From Pseudazoarcus pumilus (GTDB lineage Bacteria; Pseudomonadota; Gammaproteobacteria; Burkholderiales; Rhodocyclaceae): a DNA stretch of 64,000 nucleotides. Both the position numbers and the translations under genes were made by a program. Positions within the stretch are counted from its first letter, which is position 1. Each line of letters starts with the position of its first letter. Shown piece by piece: positions 44,011 through 58,475 of this stretch. The DNA lies in NCBI RefSeq assembly GCF_002872475.1, contig NZ_CP025682.1, positions 1,798,001-1,862,000 on the forward strand, written 5' to 3'. The notes below the pieces were generated by a model. The model had not been told where the DNA came from, ran no database searches, and saw only the letters and a program-made list of their open reading frames with translations.

Positions 44011-46689
44011 ATGAACGAGACCCACTACCTCGCCCCGTTGTTCCAGCCCCGTTCGGTGGTCGTCGTCGGCCCCTGCGGCGATCCCGGCTCGATCGCCCGC
44101 ATCGCCGCGCGCAACCTCGTGGCGGCCGGCTTTCGCGGCCCGTTCGCGGTGGTCGCACCGGATGCCGCGGGCGTCGAGGGCATCGACTGCGTGCGCTCGC
44201 TCGCCGATCTCTCCGTTTCGGCGGAACTCGCGCTGTTAGGCGCACCGGTCGAGGACGTTCCCGACCTGCTCGCCGGGTGCGCCGCCGCCGGCGTGCGCGT
44301 CGCCATCCTGCCGGCGGGCTTCACGACACCGCCGTCCGAACGCAGCCAGGCGGCGCGCGTACTGCGCGAAGCGGCGCGGCGCCACGGCATCCGCCTGCTC
44401 GGGCCCAACGCGCTGGGCGTAATCCGCCCGGACATCGGCTTGAACGCGAGCATCGCACACACCACGCCAATGAAGGGCTCGGTGGGTCTGCTGTCGCAAT
44501 CGGGCGCGCTCGCCACCTCGGTGATCGACTGGGCACGGCCGCACGGCGTGGGCTTCTCGACGGTGGTCACGGTGGGCGCGAGCCTGGACATCGACTTCGG
44601 CGATGCGCTCGACTATCTGGTGTCCGACCCGCGTACCGAAAGCATCTTCCTGTACATCGAGCGCATCCGCGATGCGCGCCGCTTCATGACTGCGCTGCGC
44701 GCTGCGGCGCGCATGAAACCGGTGCTGCTGCTCAAGGCCGGCCGGCACCCGGACGTCGCCCAGGCGATCCATGCACGCGTGGGCACGCCGCCGGGCAGCG
44801 ACGCCGCCTTCGACGCGGCCGTGCGCCGCTGCGGCGTGGTTCGCCTGTACAACATCGGCCAGCTCTTCGCCGCGGCCGGCGCCCTGTTCTCGGATTTCCG
44901 ACCGCGCGGCAACCGCCTGGCCATCGTCACCAATGGCGGTGGCCTGGGCTTCATGGCAGCCGACCGCGCGGCCGACCTGGGCATTCCGCTGACCGAGTTC
45001 AGCGAGATCACCGCCAACCGGCTATCCAAGCTGCTTGGCGATCGCTGGAACGGCGGAAATCCGGTCGACCTGGGACGCATCGCCGACGCCGACACCTACC
45101 GGGAAGCGCTGCAAGCCGTACTCGAAGGGCCTCACGTCGACGGCGTGCTGGTGCTGCTCTCGCCGCAGGCAACGACCCGGCCGAGCGAGGTAGCGCGCGC
45201 CATCGTCGATCTCGCGCGCGCAGCCGACAAGCCGCTGGTGACCTGCTGGATCGGCGAGGAACATGTCGGCGAGGCGCGACACCTGTTCGACGAGGCGCGC
45301 ATTCCCACCTTCCGCACGCCGGAGCCTGCGGTCGAGCTGTTCAGTCACATCTCGGCCTACTTCCGCAACCAGAAGCTGCTGATGCAGGTACCCGGGCCAC
45401 TGCCGCATCTGGACAAACCGAACGTCGCTGCGGCGAGCGCCGCGATCGACGCCGCGCTCGCCGAAGGGCGCGACGCGCTCACCGAGACCGAATCCAAGAC
45501 CTGTCTGGCCGCCTTCGGCATTCCCGTGGCGACCAGCCGTGTCGCCGCAGACGAGGATGCGGCCGAGCGCATCGCCGCCGAGATCGGCCTGCCGGTGGCG
45601 ATGAAGGTCGATTCGGCCGACCTCGTATCCAAGAGCGACGCCGGTGGCGTACGCCTGGGCGTGGCCAGCCTCGAGGCGGTGCGCAACGCATATCGCGGCA
45701 TTCTCGAAGCCGTGACCGGCAGCCGCCCCGACGCAACGGTGCGCGGTGTGGCGATCGAGCCCATGGTGGTACGCGGCAACGGCCGCGAACTGGCCCTGAG
45801 TGCGCGCACCGACGCGGTCTTCGGCCCGTTGCTGAGTCTGGGCGCGGGCCGGCGCCGCGGTGGCGGCGCGCGCGCCCACGCCTTGCCGCCGCTCAACGAC
45901 TTTCTGGCGCGCGACCTGATGCACTCGGCCGCGGTCGCACCGCTGCTCGCCGCCACCGAAACACGCCCGGCCGCCGACCGCGACGCACTCGAGGACGTGT
46001 TGCTGCGTGTCTCCGCGATACTTTGCGAACTGCCCGAAATCCGCGCGCTCGACATCGACCCGCTGCTGGTCGACGAGAATGGTGCGATCGCGCTCGACGC
46101 ACGCATCACGGTCGCAGCGGCGCCGCCCAGTGCCGGCCGCTACGAACATATGGCGATCCACCCCTACCCGTCGCACCTGGTCGCCGAATGGGCACTGGCC
46201 GACGGCACGCGCGTGACACTGCGCCCGATCCGCCCCGAGGACGCCACGCTCACCACCGAGTTCGTGCGCAGCCTGTCGGCCGAGACGCGCTACCAGCGCT
46301 TCATGAACACCATGCGCGAACTCTCGCCGGCGATGGTCATCCGTCTGACGCAGATCGACTACGACCGCGAAATGGCCTTCGTCGCCACCGTCATCGACAA
46401 CGGCCGCGAACGCCAGATCGGCGTATGCCGCTACGCCGCCAACCCCGACGGCAAAACCTGCGAATTCGCCGTCGTCGTCGCCGACGCCTGGCAACACCGC
46501 GGCATCGCCCGCAAGCTCATGACCCGCCTCATCGACACCGCCGCGCAACGCGGCTACGCACGCATGGAAGGCGTCTTCCTCGCCAGCAACGAACGCATGC
46601 TGCACTTCGTCGAGAAACTCGGTTTCGAACTGCACACCGACCCCGACGACCCGTCGATCAAGCTGGGCACGCTGGCACTGACGGCATGA
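44011..46689 (+). CDS. patZ: Pat-type protein lysine acetyltransferase (NDP-forming acyl-CoA synthetase-like + GNAT)
   Basis: An 892-residue protein in three parts: an N-terminal CoA-binding/acyl-CoA ligase-like domain (PRSVVVVGPCGDPG; SVGLLSQSGALATSV), an ATP-grasp-like domain (from about 480, with AMKVDSADLVSKSDAGGV) and a C-terminal GNAT domain (about 730-880, QHRGIARKLMTRLI near 835). This matches PatZ/YfiQ (886 residues), which acetylates and switches off acetyl-CoA synthetase. I chose ATG 44011; a more upstream in-frame codon lacks support. Its own target is not in the window. Confidence 0.85.
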   Translation: MNETHYLAPLFQPRSVVVVGPCGDPGSIARIAARNLVAAGFRGPFAVVAPDAAGVEGIDCVRSLADLSVSAELALLGAPVEDVPDLLAGCAAAGVRVAILPAGFTTPPSERSQAARVLREAARRHGIRLLGPNALGVIRPDIGLNASIAHTTPMKGSVGLLSQSGALATSVIDWARPHGVGFSTVVTVGASLDIDFGDALDYLVSDPRTESIFLYIERIRDARRFMTALRAAARMKPVLLLKAGRHPDVAQAIHARVGTPPGSDAAFDAAVRRCGVVRLYNIGQLFAAAGALFSDFRPRGNRLAIVTNGGGLGFMAADRAADLGIPLTEFSEITANRLSKLLGDRWNGGNPVDLGRIADADTYREALQAVLEGPHVDGVLVLLSPQATTRPSEVARAIVDLARAADKPLVTCWIGEEHVGEARHLFDEARIPTFRTPEPAVELFSHISAYFRNQKLLMQVPGPLPHLDKPNVAAASAAIDAALAEGRDALTETESKTCLAAFGIPVATSRVAADEDAAERIAAEIGLPVAMKVDSADLVSKSDAGGVRLGVASLEAVRNAYRGILEAVTGSRPDATVRGVAIEPMVVRGNGRELALSARTDAVFGPLLSLGAGRRRGGGARAHALPPLNDFLARDLMHSAAVAPLLAATETRPAADRDALEDVLLRVSAILCELPEIRALDIDPLLVDENGAIALDARITVAAAPPSAGRYEHMAIHPYPSHLVAEWALADGTRVTLRPIRPEDATLTTEFVRSLSAETRYQRFMNTMRELSPAMVIRLTQIDYDREMAFVATVIDNGRERQIGVCRYAANPDGKTCEFAVVVADAWQHRGIARKLMTRLIDTAAQRGYARMEGVFLASNERMLHFVEKLGFELHTDPDDPSIKLGTLALTA

Positions 46690-46844
46690 TTCATCACATT
46701 AGCCGGACGCGTTCGTGCGCTTTGTTTCACATGCCGAAGGCAACCAAGGGCGGATTCGTCAAGCGATGAACCGAGCGGAGGTTTCGTGTGCCGGCTCCGA
46801 GGCAGTATCATGCCCGCCCCGTCTGCTGCCTTTTGCCCTGCCCC

Positions 46845-47693
46845 ATGCCCTTTCAGATTCAGCAAACCGAATTCCGTGGCCAGCCGGTCGTCACGCTGCT
46901 GTCCGGTGACGGCGCGCGCGCGGTGGTGTCGCCGTTCGGCGGGCAGGTGTTGTCGTGGGCGCCGGCCAACGGGCTGGAGCAGTTGTTCCTGTCCGATGCC
47001 GCGGTGTTCGACGGCAAGACGCCGATCCGCGGCGGCATTCCGGTGTGTTTCCCGCAGTTCTCGAAGCTCGGCAAGCTGCCGCAGCACGGCTTTGCGCAGG
47101 ACGCGGTGTGGGAAGTTGCGGACAGTCGCGGCGGCGACGACTTCGCGCTGGTGACGCTGCGCCTGACCGACGACGAGCGCAGCTTCGCGCTGTGGCCGTC
47201 GAGCTTCGAGCTGGAACTGACGGTGGCGATCGGTGGCGAACGGCTGGATGTGGAGTTGGAAGTGGCCAATACCGGCCACGCGCCGTTCGCATTCACGGCG
47301 GCGCTGCACACCTATGTGCTGGTCAGCGAGGTCGAGAACGTGCGCCTGGAAGGGCTCAACGGTCACGACTACCGCGACGCGGCCGACAACGATACGATCA
47401 AGCGCGACACCGGCGACGTGGTCGTGGTCGACGACGAACTCAACCGCGTCTATCACGACGTCGAGCGCGCGTTGTTGCTGCGCGACGGCAGCCGCTCACT
47501 GGGCATCCACGGCGAAGGCTTTCCCGATGTCGTCGTGTGGAACCCGTGGGAGACGCGCTGCCGCGACTTTCCCGATCTCGCGCCGGACGCCTTTCGCCGC
47601 ATGTTGTGCGTCGAGGCTGCGGCCGCGCACGGCAAGATCCTGCTGGATGCCGACGACACCTGGTGCGGCCGGCAGACACTCGTGAAACTGTGA
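46845..47693 (+). CDS. YeaD-like D-hexose-6-phosphate mutarotase
   Basis: A 282-residue galactose-mutarotase-fold protein with RGGIPVCFPQF, PQHGFAQDAVWEV and HTYVLVSEVENVRLEGL of the YeaD family. It interconverts anomers of glucose-6-phosphate. The upstream frame has further ATGs; I chose 46845, because it is the one before the start of family similarity. Confidence 0.88.
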   Translation: MPFQIQQTEFRGQPVVTLLSGDGARAVVSPFGGQVLSWAPANGLEQLFLSDAAVFDGKTPIRGGIPVCFPQFSKLGKLPQHGFAQDAVWEVADSRGGDDFALVTLRLTDDERSFALWPSSFELELTVAIGGERLDVELEVANTGHAPFAFTAALHTYVLVSEVENVRLEGLNGHDYRDAADNDTIKRDTGDVVVVDDELNRVYHDVERALLLRDGSRSLGIHGEGFPDVVVWNPWETRCRDFPDLAPDAFRRMLCVEAAAAHGKILLDADDTWCGRQTLVKL

Positions 47694-47778
47694 AAAGATC
47701 CGCCATGCAGTTCGGCGTCGGCCCTCGCTGCGCTCGCACCGACCTACGAACAACGCCTAGTCCCTAACCCTTCCAGAG

Positions 47779-50115
<2,337 letters not shown>

Positions 50116-50149
50116 AATTCGTCCAAACCGGCGGTAAGGAAGAACCACG

Positions 50150-50506
50150 ATGACGGTGCGCATCTATGGCATCCGCAACTGCGACACGATGAAGAAGGCC
50201 TTCGGCTGGCTGGAAGCGGCCGGCGTCGCCTATGACTTTCACGACTACAAGAAGGCCGGTATCGACGACGCCACGCTCGCGCGCTGGTGCGCGTCGGCCG
50301 GGCGCAAGGCGCTGCTCAACCGGCGCGGCACGACCTGGCGCAAGCTCGCGCCCGAGCAGCAGACGGTCGACTCCGACGCCGAGGCGATCGCGCTGATGCG
50401 CGCGCATCCGAGCGTGATCCGCCGCCCGGTGATCGAGACCGATGCGGGCGAGCTGCTGGTCGGCTTCGACCCCGACAGCCTCGCCGCCAGACTCGGAGTC
50501 GCCTGA
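50150..50506 (+). CDS. ArsC/Spx-like thioredoxin-fold protein (YffB type)
   Basis: A 118-residue Spx/MgsR/ArsC-family protein with [14 protein letters not shown]: a single N-terminal cysteine (C11) instead of the CxxC of Spx. Its function is not established. AAGGA precedes ATG 50150, and the stop shares a base with the start of the next gene, so they are coupled. Confidence 0.85.
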   Translation: MTVRIYGIRNCDTMKKAFGWLEAAGVAYDFHDYKKAGIDDATLARWCASAGRKALLNRRGTTWRKLAPEQQTVDSDAEAIALMRAHPSVIRRPVIETDAGELLVGFDPDSLAARLGVA

Positions 50507-51387
50507 TGAGTGAATCGACTTCCTGGGTGCGCCGCTTCCTGTTCGAGGCGCTCGACATCCGCGGCGCGCTGGTGCGCCTCGACGACGTGTGGCAGGCCCT
50601 GCAGGCCGGGCGCGACTACCCGCCCGAGGTCGCGCGCGTGCTCGGTCAGATGTGCGCGGTGTCGACCATCATCGCCGGCAACCTCAAGCAGCCCGGCCGG
50701 CTGACCTTCCAGATTCACGGTGACGGGCCGCTGCGCCTGCTCGTCGTCGACTGCCCCGAGTCGCTCAACCTGCGCGCCATGGCCAAGGTCGACGGTCCGG
50801 CCGAGGGGGAGACGCTGACGCAGCTGGTCGGGGCCGGTCGCATGCAGCTCTCGCTGGAGCTGCCCTCCATGCGCGAGCCCTATCGCAGCCTGGTGCCGCT
50901 CGAAGGCGACAGTGTCGCCGAGGTGTTCGAGCACTATCTGACGCAGTCCGAGCAGCAGCCGGCAGCGCTGTGGCTGGCCTGCGACGGCGAGGCCGCCTGC
51001 GGCCTGTTCCTGCAGAAGCTGCCCGGCGCCGACGCACGCGACGCCGATGGCTGGGATCGCGTGCAGCATCTGGCGTCCACCGTACGCCCCGACGAATTGC
51101 TCGGACTCGACGCCGAGCACTTGCTCGTGCGCCTGTTCAATGAGGAGGACGTGCGCCTGTTCGCCCCGCGCGAAGTCAGCCATGACTGGCCGCGCGACCC
51201 GCAGAAGGTCGAGGACATGCTGCGCAGCCTGGGCCGCGACGAACTCGACGACATTCTCGACGAACATGGCGAAGTCGTCGTGCACGACGACCTGGGTAAC
51301 CACACCTATCGCTTTGAGCCCGACGACATCGACGCGCTGTTCGACGACGAGGGCGACGACGACGATGCGCCGCCGACCCTGCACTGA
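50506..51387 (+). CDS. hslO: Hsp33-family chaperone lacking its zinc/redox cysteines
   Basis: A 293-residue Hsp33-like protein. The N-terminal chaperone core is normal ([41 protein letters not shown]-type loop, YLTQSEQQP). The C-terminal switch, where the family has CxC and CxxC, instead reads [15 protein letters not shown] and [15 protein letters not shown]: all four zinc cysteines are gone, although the surrounding residues align. The only cysteines are at 50, 83, 161 and 166 in the core, by my count. It may be constitutively active or regulated otherwise. Confidence 0.88.
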   Translation: MSESTSWVRRFLFEALDIRGALVRLDDVWQALQAGRDYPPEVARVLGQMCAVSTIIAGNLKQPGRLTFQIHGDGPLRLLVVDCPESLNLRAMAKVDGPAEGETLTQLVGAGRMQLSLELPSMREPYRSLVPLEGDSVAEVFEHYLTQSEQQPAALWLACDGEAACGLFLQKLPGADARDADGWDRVQHLASTVRPDELLGLDAEHLLVRLFNEEDVRLFAPREVSHDWPRDPQKVEDMLRSLGRDELDDILDEHGEVVVHDDLGNHTYRFEPDDIDALFDDEGDDDDAPPTLH

Positions 51388-51475
51388 GCGCGACGAATCG
51401 ACGGATTCTGCCGTCGTCCTTGCCCGAATTCGCCACCGTCATTAGACTCGCAAGCTTTTGAGGCACTGAGCATTC

Positions 51476-52258
51476 ATGTCGACGAACCCGCCCCCGCGCC
51501 GCCCGATCGAGTTCCGCAACGCGTCGATCGGCGCGACCGTAGCGATGCTGCGCGAGACACGCCCGGACCTGCTCGCCGACGAACTGCACAAGATGCTCGG
51601 TGGCCGCCCCGACTTCTTTTCCGGGGAAGCGGCCATCCTGGATTTCGCCGAGCTCGGTGACGACGCGCCCGAACGTCTCGACTGGGCCGGTCTGCTGAGC
51701 CTGTTCCGCCGTTTCCAGCTGCAACCCATCGGCGCGCGCGGCTTGCCGGCGGACCTGATCGCCGGCGCACGCCAGGCCGGCGTATCGCTGCTCGACGCGG
51801 CCGAGACCAACACCGAGGCGCCGCCGCCGGCCTCGCGCCGCGAACCCGAGCCGCGCCCGGAACCGGCGCCGCAGCCGGCCGCCGCAGTACCGCAGACAGG
51901 CAAGCCCGCGCCGACGATGTTCGTCGACCGTCCGGTGCGCTCCGGACAGCAGGTGTATGCACGCGGCGGCGACCTGGTGCTGCTGGCCGGCATGAGCAAC
52001 GGCGCCGAGGTCATCGCCGACGGCAGCATCCACTGCTACGGTCCGCTGCGCGGCCGCGCGCTGGCCGGCGCCCAGGGCAACGATCGAGCGCGCATACTGG
52101 CGACCAACTTCGGCCCTGAGATCGTCTCAATCGCCGGCGTGTACCGCACTTTCGAACAGGGCATCCCCGCCGCGATCGCGGGTCGTCCGGCGTGCGTGCG
52201 CATGGCCGAATCGGGCCGTGGCACGGCGCTTACCATCGAACCGCTGCAACTCGACTGA
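51476..52258 (+). CDS. minC: MinC, septum-site determining protein
   Basis: A 260-residue cell-division inhibitor of FtsZ. The N-terminal domain (about 5-110) is followed by a proline-rich linker (PPPASRREPEPRPEPAPQP) and a C-terminal beta-helix domain with VRSGQQVYARGGDLVLLAG and GSIHCYGPLRGRALAGAQG. With MinD and MinE it places the septum at mid-cell. Stop to minD start gap is 32 bases. Confidence 0.94.
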   Translation: MSTNPPPRRPIEFRNASIGATVAMLRETRPDLLADELHKMLGGRPDFFSGEAAILDFAELGDDAPERLDWAGLLSLFRRFQLQPIGARGLPADLIAGARQAGVSLLDAAETNTEAPPPASRREPEPRPEPAPQPAAAVPQTGKPAPTMFVDRPVRSGQQVYARGGDLVLLAGMSNGAEVIADGSIHCYGPLRGRALAGAQGNDRARILATNFGPEIVSIAGVYRTFEQGIPAAIAGRPACVRMAESGRGTALTIEPLQLD

Positions 52259-52290
52259 ATGCAGCCCAACCGTCTGGAAGGAATCCCATC

Positions 52291-53106
52291 GTGACTCGAG
52301 TCGTCGTCGTAACCTCAGGCAAGGGTGGCGTAGGCAAGACCACCACCAGCGCGGCCTTCGCGTCCGGACTCGCACTGCGCGGCTTCAAGACCGCGGTGAT
52401 CGACTTCGACGTCGGTCTGCGCAATCTCGACCTGATCATGGGCTGCGAGCGACGCGTGGTCTACGATCTGGTCAATGTGCTCAACGGCGAGGCCAAGCTC
52501 AACCAGGCACTGATCAAGGACAAGAACTGCGAGAACCTGTTCATCCTGCCGGCCTCGCAGACGCGCGACAAGGACGCGCTCACCGAGGAAGGCGTCGAGA
52601 CGGTGATCAAGGAGCTCGAACACATGGGCTTCGACTATATCGTCTGCGATTCACCCGCCGGCATCGAGCGCGGTGCCGTGCTGGCGCTGACCTTCGCGGA
52701 CGAAGCCATCGTCACGACCAACCCGGAAGTCTCGTCGGTGCGCGACTCGGACCGCATCCTTGGCATCCTGCAGTCGAAGTCGCGCCGTGCGGCCGAGGGT
52801 CGTGAGGCCGTAAAGGAGCACCTGCTGGTCACGCGCTATTCGCCCAAGCGCGTCGAGGACGGCGAGATGCTCTCCTACAAGGACGTGCAGGAGCTGCTGC
52901 GCGTCCCGCTGATCGGCGTGATTCCCGAATCGGAATCGGTGCTGCATGGCTCCAACCAGGGCACGCCGGCGATCCACCTCAAGGGTACCGACGTGGCCGA
53001 GGCCTATGTCGATGTGGTCGCGCGTTTCCTCGGCGAGGAACGTCCGCTGCGTTATGTTGATTACACGAAACCGGGCCTGATGAAGCGCCTGTTCGGAGGC
53101 AAGTGA
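52291..53106 (+). CDS. minD: MinD, septum-site ATPase
   Basis: A 271-residue deviant-Walker ATPase with [20 protein letters not shown] at the N-terminus and a C-terminal amphipathic membrane-targeting helix ([10 protein letters not shown]). GTG 52291 is the start: it follows a GGAAGG ribosome site, and the family begins at the next residues ([12 protein letters not shown]). It is coupled to minE by two bases. Confidence 0.96.
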   Translation: MTRVVVVTSGKGGVGKTTTSAAFASGLALRGFKTAVIDFDVGLRNLDLIMGCERRVVYDLVNVLNGEAKLNQALIKDKNCENLFILPASQTRDKDALTEEGVETVIKELEHMGFDYIVCDSPAGIERGAVLALTFADEAIVTTNPEVSSVRDSDRILGILQSKSRRAAEGREAVKEHLLVTRYSPKRVEDGEMLSYKDVQELLRVPLIGVIPESESVLHGSNQGTPAIHLKGTDVAEAYVDVVARFLGEERPLRYVDYTKPGLMKRLFGGK

Positions 53107-53107
53107 C

Positions 53108-53371
53108 ATGTCCCTCCTAGCGCGATTCTTCGGAAAAAAGGAACGTACGGCTTCGGTCGCGAAGGAGCGTTTGCAGCTCATCATCGCGCGCGAGCACGGC
53201 TCGGATTCGCGAGGCCCGGATTTCCTGCCGGCGCTGCAGCGTGAGCTCATCGAGGTGATCTCGAAGTACGTCTCGGTCAACCCGGACGACATCAAGGTGC
53301 AGCTCGAGAAGCAGGACAACCTCGAGATTCTCGAGGTCAACATCGTCCTGTCGGACCAGAAGAGCGCCTGA
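53108..53371 (+). CDS. minE: MinE, topological specificity factor
   Basis: An 87-residue protein with the N-terminal membrane- and MinD-binding helix ([20 protein letters not shown]) and a C-terminal dimer domain ending with [10 protein letters not shown]. It drives the pole-to-pole MinD oscillation. It starts two bases after minD's stop. The 187 bases after it hold no gene. Confidence 0.95.
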   Translation: MSLLARFFGKKERTASVAKERLQLIIAREHGSDSRGPDFLPALQRELIEVISKYVSVNPDDIKVQLEKQDNLEILEVNIVLSDQKSA

Positions 53372-53558
53372 GCCCGATCCGCGTACAGCCCTCGATGTAC
53401 GAACCACGCAACGAGCGCTGAACTGCGGCAGGGCGACGCGACCGGTCGCCGTGTGCCGGTCTGCGTTCGATCGTCCGATTTGCGGGCACGCCCAGGGCCA
53501 TGCGAAAATCCTTGGCCTTGCGGCGCCACGCTGCCCTCCCTCTTCAAGCACAGCCGAC

Positions 53559-55073
<1,515 letters not shown>

Positions 55074-55078
55074 GCGCA

Positions 55079-55100
55079 GCGGCCGCCCACGGGCGGCCGC
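55079..55100 (+). terminator. Hairpin after lysS
   Basis: GCGGCCGCCC and GGGCGGCCGC with a two-base centre form a near-perfect palindrome five bases after the lysS stop, followed by CTGCTTTC. Likely a terminator of modest strength before mnmC. Confidence 0.55.
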
Positions 55101-55111
55101 CTGCTTTCGAC

Positions 55112-57007
55112 ATGCCCCGCCTCAGCCCCGCCCGCCTGAGTTTCCGTGATGACGGCACGCCGTGGTCGGAAGCGTATCAGGACATCTACCACTCCAGCGC
55201 GGGCGGCCTGGAACAGGCGCAACGGGTCTTTCTCGAAGGCAACGCCCTGCCAGCGCGCTGGCAGGGCCGTGAGACCTTCACCATCGTCGAAACCGGTTTC
55301 GGTCTGGGGCTGAACTTTCTGGTCACCTGGGCCGCCTGGCGCGACGACGCGAGCCGCTGCGAACGCCTGCACTACGTCTCGGCCGAACTGCACCCTTTCA
55401 CGGCCACCGACCTCGCCGCCGCGCACGACGCATCCCCGCAATTCGCGCCGCTGATCGCCGAACTCACCTCGCACTGGCCGTCGCTGGTGCCGGGATTTCA
55501 TCGCCTGCATCTGGACGGCGGGCGCGTGATCCTGACGCTGCTCTTCGGCGATGCATGCACGCTGCTTGCGCAACTCGACGCGCGGGCCGATGCCTTCTAT
55601 CTCGACGGCTTCGCGCCGAGAGTCAATCCCGCGATGTGGAGCGAGGCGCTGATCGGCGATCTGGCCCGGCTCGCCGCGCCGGACGCAACGCTGGCTACCT
55701 GGTCGGTGCATGGCGCGACCCGCCGGGCCCTGCAGCAGGCCGGCTTCGACTGCGACAGGCGCCGCGGCTTCGCAGCGAAAAGTCAGATGCTGGTCGGCCG
55801 TTTCACGCGCGGGAGAACGCCTCCGCAAACTCATCGCCACGCACTGGTGATCGGTGCCGGCCTGGCGGGCAGCGCGATTGCCCACCGCCTGCTCGACCGC
55901 GGATGGCGCGTTGCGCTGATCGATGCCGCCGACGGCCCCGCACAAGGCGCCTCGGGGAACCACGCCGGCGTGCTGCGCGCCCTGCCCAGCCGCGACGACA
56001 ACCGCATGAGCCGCATCACGCGCGCCGGCGCCCTGTACGGAATGCATCACATGAGGCGATTGTCGATGGCGGGCCTGCCGGTACGCTGGGCGGCCTGCGG
56101 CGTGCTGCATCTGGCGCGCGACGACAAGCAGGCGGCGAGACAGCGCGAAGTGGTCGCCGCGCTCGACGACCCGGCCGAGGTGTTGCGCTTCGTCGAACGC
56201 GACGAGGCCTCGCGCATCGCGGGCTGGCCGCTGGCCATCGGCGGCTGGTGGTTTCCGGCCGGGGGCTGGGTCAATCCGCCCAGCCTGTGCGCAGCCAATC
56301 TCGCGGCATGGCCGAAGCGGCTGCGCACGCACTACGGCCGCGAAGTGGCTGCGCTGGAGGACACCGGCAGCGAATGGGTCGCGCGCGACGCCGATGGCTG
56401 GGAGGTCGCCCGCGCGCCGGTGGCCATCCTCGCCAATGGCACGGCCATCTCGCGCCTGTCGCAAGGTGCGGCGATCCCCGTCGTCGCTGCGCGCGGCCAG
56501 GTCAGCCATGTGCGCGCCAGGAACGGCAAGACGGCCGAGGTGGTGGTGTGTCGCGGCGGCTACGTCAGCCCGGCCATCGACGGCCTGATGGCTGCGGGCG
56601 CGACCTTCTCGGTCGATGACGACGATGCCACGCTGCGCGAGGCCGACCATGCCGAGAACCTGGCCAAGCTCGCCACCATGCTGCCGGGATTCGACGCGGA
56701 GATCGTGGGAGGCCGCGTGGGTTTCCGCCCCGCCTCCCCCGACCGTCTGCCCATCGTCGGCGCGGTACCGGACGCGGCGCGGCCTCATCACGGAACGCTC
56801 GCCACGGTGGCGCGTCACCGCGACCTCTACGCCGTCTCCGGCTTCGGTGCCCGCGGGCTGGTGTGGTCGGCGCTGGTCGCCGAGATGCTGGCGAGCCAGC
56901 TGAACGACGAGCCGTCGCCCATGGAACGCGAACTGCGCGACGCGATGGACCCGGCGCGCTATGTGCTGCGACCGCCCGGTAGACCTGGCACCCGGGCCGA
57001 GGACTGA
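55112..57007 (+). CDS. mnmC: MnmC, bifunctional tRNA 5-methylaminomethyl-2-thiouridine enzyme
   Basis: A 631-residue fusion of an N-terminal SAM methyltransferase (MnmC2; EAYQDIYHSSAGGLEQ, VETGFGLGLNFLVTW) and a C-terminal FAD oxidase (MnmC1; the dinucleotide motif GAGLAGSAIAHRL near 250). It removes the carboxymethyl group from cmnm5s2U34 and methylates the product. ATG 55112 follows the lysS hairpin; the frame is open upstream within lysS. It is convergent with gltX, whose stop lies five bases away. Confidence 0.93.
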   Translation: MPRLSPARLSFRDDGTPWSEAYQDIYHSSAGGLEQAQRVFLEGNALPARWQGRETFTIVETGFGLGLNFLVTWAAWRDDASRCERLHYVSAELHPFTATDLAAAHDASPQFAPLIAELTSHWPSLVPGFHRLHLDGGRVILTLLFGDACTLLAQLDARADAFYLDGFAPRVNPAMWSEALIGDLARLAAPDATLATWSVHGATRRALQQAGFDCDRRRGFAAKSQMLVGRFTRGRTPPQTHRHALVIGAGLAGSAIAHRLLDRGWRVALIDAADGPAQGASGNHAGVLRALPSRDDNRMSRITRAGALYGMHHMRRLSMAGLPVRWAACGVLHLARDDKQAARQREVVAALDDPAEVLRFVERDEASRIAGWPLAIGGWWFPAGGWVNPPSLCAANLAAWPKRLRTHYGREVAALEDTGSEWVARDADGWEVARAPVAILANGTAISRLSQGAAIPVVAARGQVSHVRARNGKTAEVVVCRGGYVSPAIDGLMAAGATFSVDDDDATLREADHAENLAKLATMLPGFDAEIVGGRVGFRPASPDRLPIVGAVPDAARPHHGTLATVARHRDLYAVSGFGARGLVWSALVAEMLASQLNDEPSPMERELRDAMDPARYVLRPPGRPGTRAED

Positions 57008-57011
57008 CCGA

Positions 57012-58406
57012 CTACAGGTAGCGGCGCATGCGCGCGAGCGTGCGCTCACGCCCCAGCACTGCCAGCACTGCGTCGATGGCCGGCGTCTGGGGCACGCCCA
57101 GCGTGGCCACGCGCAGCGGGATCGCCACCTGCGGCATCTTCAGGCCGTGATCGGCCATCGTCGCCTTGATCGCACCGGAAACGGTTTCTGCGTTCCACTC
57201 GGCACTCGCCTCGAAGCGCCCGGCGAGACTGTTGAGGGCGGCGCGGGCGGGCTCGGTCAGATGCTTCTCGATCACATCCGGCGCAGGATGCGCCTCGATG
57301 CAGAACAGCTCCACCGCATCGGTCAGTTCGTTGAGCGTGGACGAGCGCTCGCGGTAGAGCGCGACCACCGCCTCGAGCTCGGGACCGGCCTCCGGGTCGA
57401 TACCGCGCCGCGCCAGCCGCGAGGCGACCTCGCTGGCCAGATACGCCACGTCGGCCTGCTTGATGTAGTGGGCGTTGAGCCAGTTGAGCTTCTCGGTGTT
57501 GAACTGCGCGGCCGACGGCGTGATGTGGTCCAGGTCGAACCATTCGACGAACTGCGCTCGCGAGAAGATCTCTTCGTCGCCGTGACTCCAGCCCAGGCGC
57601 GCGAGGTAGTTGACGACGGCGTCCGGCAGATAGCCTTCCTCGTCGTACTGCATGACGCTGACCGCACCGTGGCGCTTGGACAGCTTGGTGCCGTCGTCAC
57701 CGAGGATCATCGACAGGTGCGCGTACTGCGGCACCTCGGCGCCCAGCGCACGCAGGATGTTGATCTGGCGCGGCGTGTTGTTGACGTGGTCGTCGCCGCG
57801 GATGACGTGCGTGATGCGCATGTCCAGATCGTCGACGACGACGCAGAAGTTGTAGGTCGGCGTGCCGTCGCCGCGCGCGATGACCAGATCGTCCAGCTCG
57901 GCGTTGGAGAATTCGATGCGCCCCTTGACCAGGTCGTCCCACGCGACGACGCCGTCGCGCGGGTTGCGAAAGCGCACGACCGGCTTCACGACCGCCGGCG
58001 GGTTGGGCAGGGTCTTGCCCGGTTCCGGGCGCCAACGACCGTCGTAGCGCGGCTTCTCGCCACGCTCACGCTGCGCCTCGCGCATCGCGTCGAGTTCGTC
58101 GGGCGTGGCGTAGCAGTGGTACGCCGTGCCAGCCTCGAGCATCTGCGCGATGACTTCCCGGTAACGGTCGAAGCGCTGCGTCTGGTAGAAGGGCCCCTCG
58201 TCCGCATCCAACCCCAGCCAGTGCATGCCGTCGAGGATGGCCTGCACCGCCTCCGGCGTGGAGCGCTCCAGATCGGTGTCCTCGACGCGCAGGATGAACT
58301 GCCCGCCGTGACGTCGCGCATAGGCCCAGCAGAACAACGCGGTGCGCGCACCGCCGATATGCAGGAAACCGGTGGGGCTGGGGGCGAAACGGGTGCGGAC
58401 GGACAT
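57012..58406 (-). CDS. gltX: Glutamyl-tRNA synthetase
   Basis: A 464-residue class I synthetase with HIGH-like motif [15 protein letters not shown] at the start, and KLSKRHG (about 238-244) as the KMSKS site. The discriminating C-terminal domain is present to the usual length. It charges tRNA-Glu. The gene lies behind a terminator that ends the upstream tRNA-Val unit. Confidence 0.97.
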   Translation of the reverse strand: MSVRTRFAPSPTGFLHIGGARTALFCWAYARRHGGQFILRVEDTDLERSTPEAVQAILDGMHWLGLDADEGPFYQTQRFDRYREVIAQMLEAGTAYHCYATPDELDAMREAQRERGEKPRYDGRWRPEPGKTLPNPPAVVKPVVRFRNPRDGVVAWDDLVKGRIEFSNAELDDLVIARGDGTPTYNFCVVVDDLDMRITHVIRGDDHVNNTPRQINILRALGAEVPQYAHLSMILGDDGTKLSKRHGAVSVMQYDEEGYLPDAVVNYLARLGWSHGDEEIFSRAQFVEWFDLDHITPSAAQFNTEKLNWLNAHYIKQADVAYLASEVASRLARRGIDPEAGPELEAVVALYRERSSTLNELTDAVELFCIEAHPAPDVIEKHLTEPARAALNSLAGRFEASAEWNAETVSGAIKATMADHGLKMPQVAIPLRVATLGVPQTPAIDAVLAVLGRERTLARMRRYL

Positions 58407-58441
58407 CGCAGAGGCTCCAGGCTACGGGGCTGGCGGAAAAC

Positions 58442-58470
58442 AAAAAACCCCGTCCAATCGGGCGGGGTTT
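58442..58470 (-). terminator. Rho-independent terminator after tRNA-Val(CAC)
   Basis: On the minus strand, AAACCCCG ... CGGGGTTT forms a stem with a GC core around a loop, followed by a run of T. It ends the tRNA-Val transcript before gltX. Its position between a tRNA and a synthetase gene leaves gltX needing its own promoter. Confidence 0.8.
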
Positions 58471-58475
58471 CGTGT

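Noticed and set aside
47694-47778. Possible REP-like element between the mutarotase gene and tex
   Set aside because: Only a short GC-rich stretch with no second copy noticed in the window.
52192-52290. Upstream ATG extending MinD by 33 residues
   Set aside because: The extension overlaps minC in another frame and has no MinD similarity; the GTG at 52291 has a ribosome site and starts at the family N-terminus.
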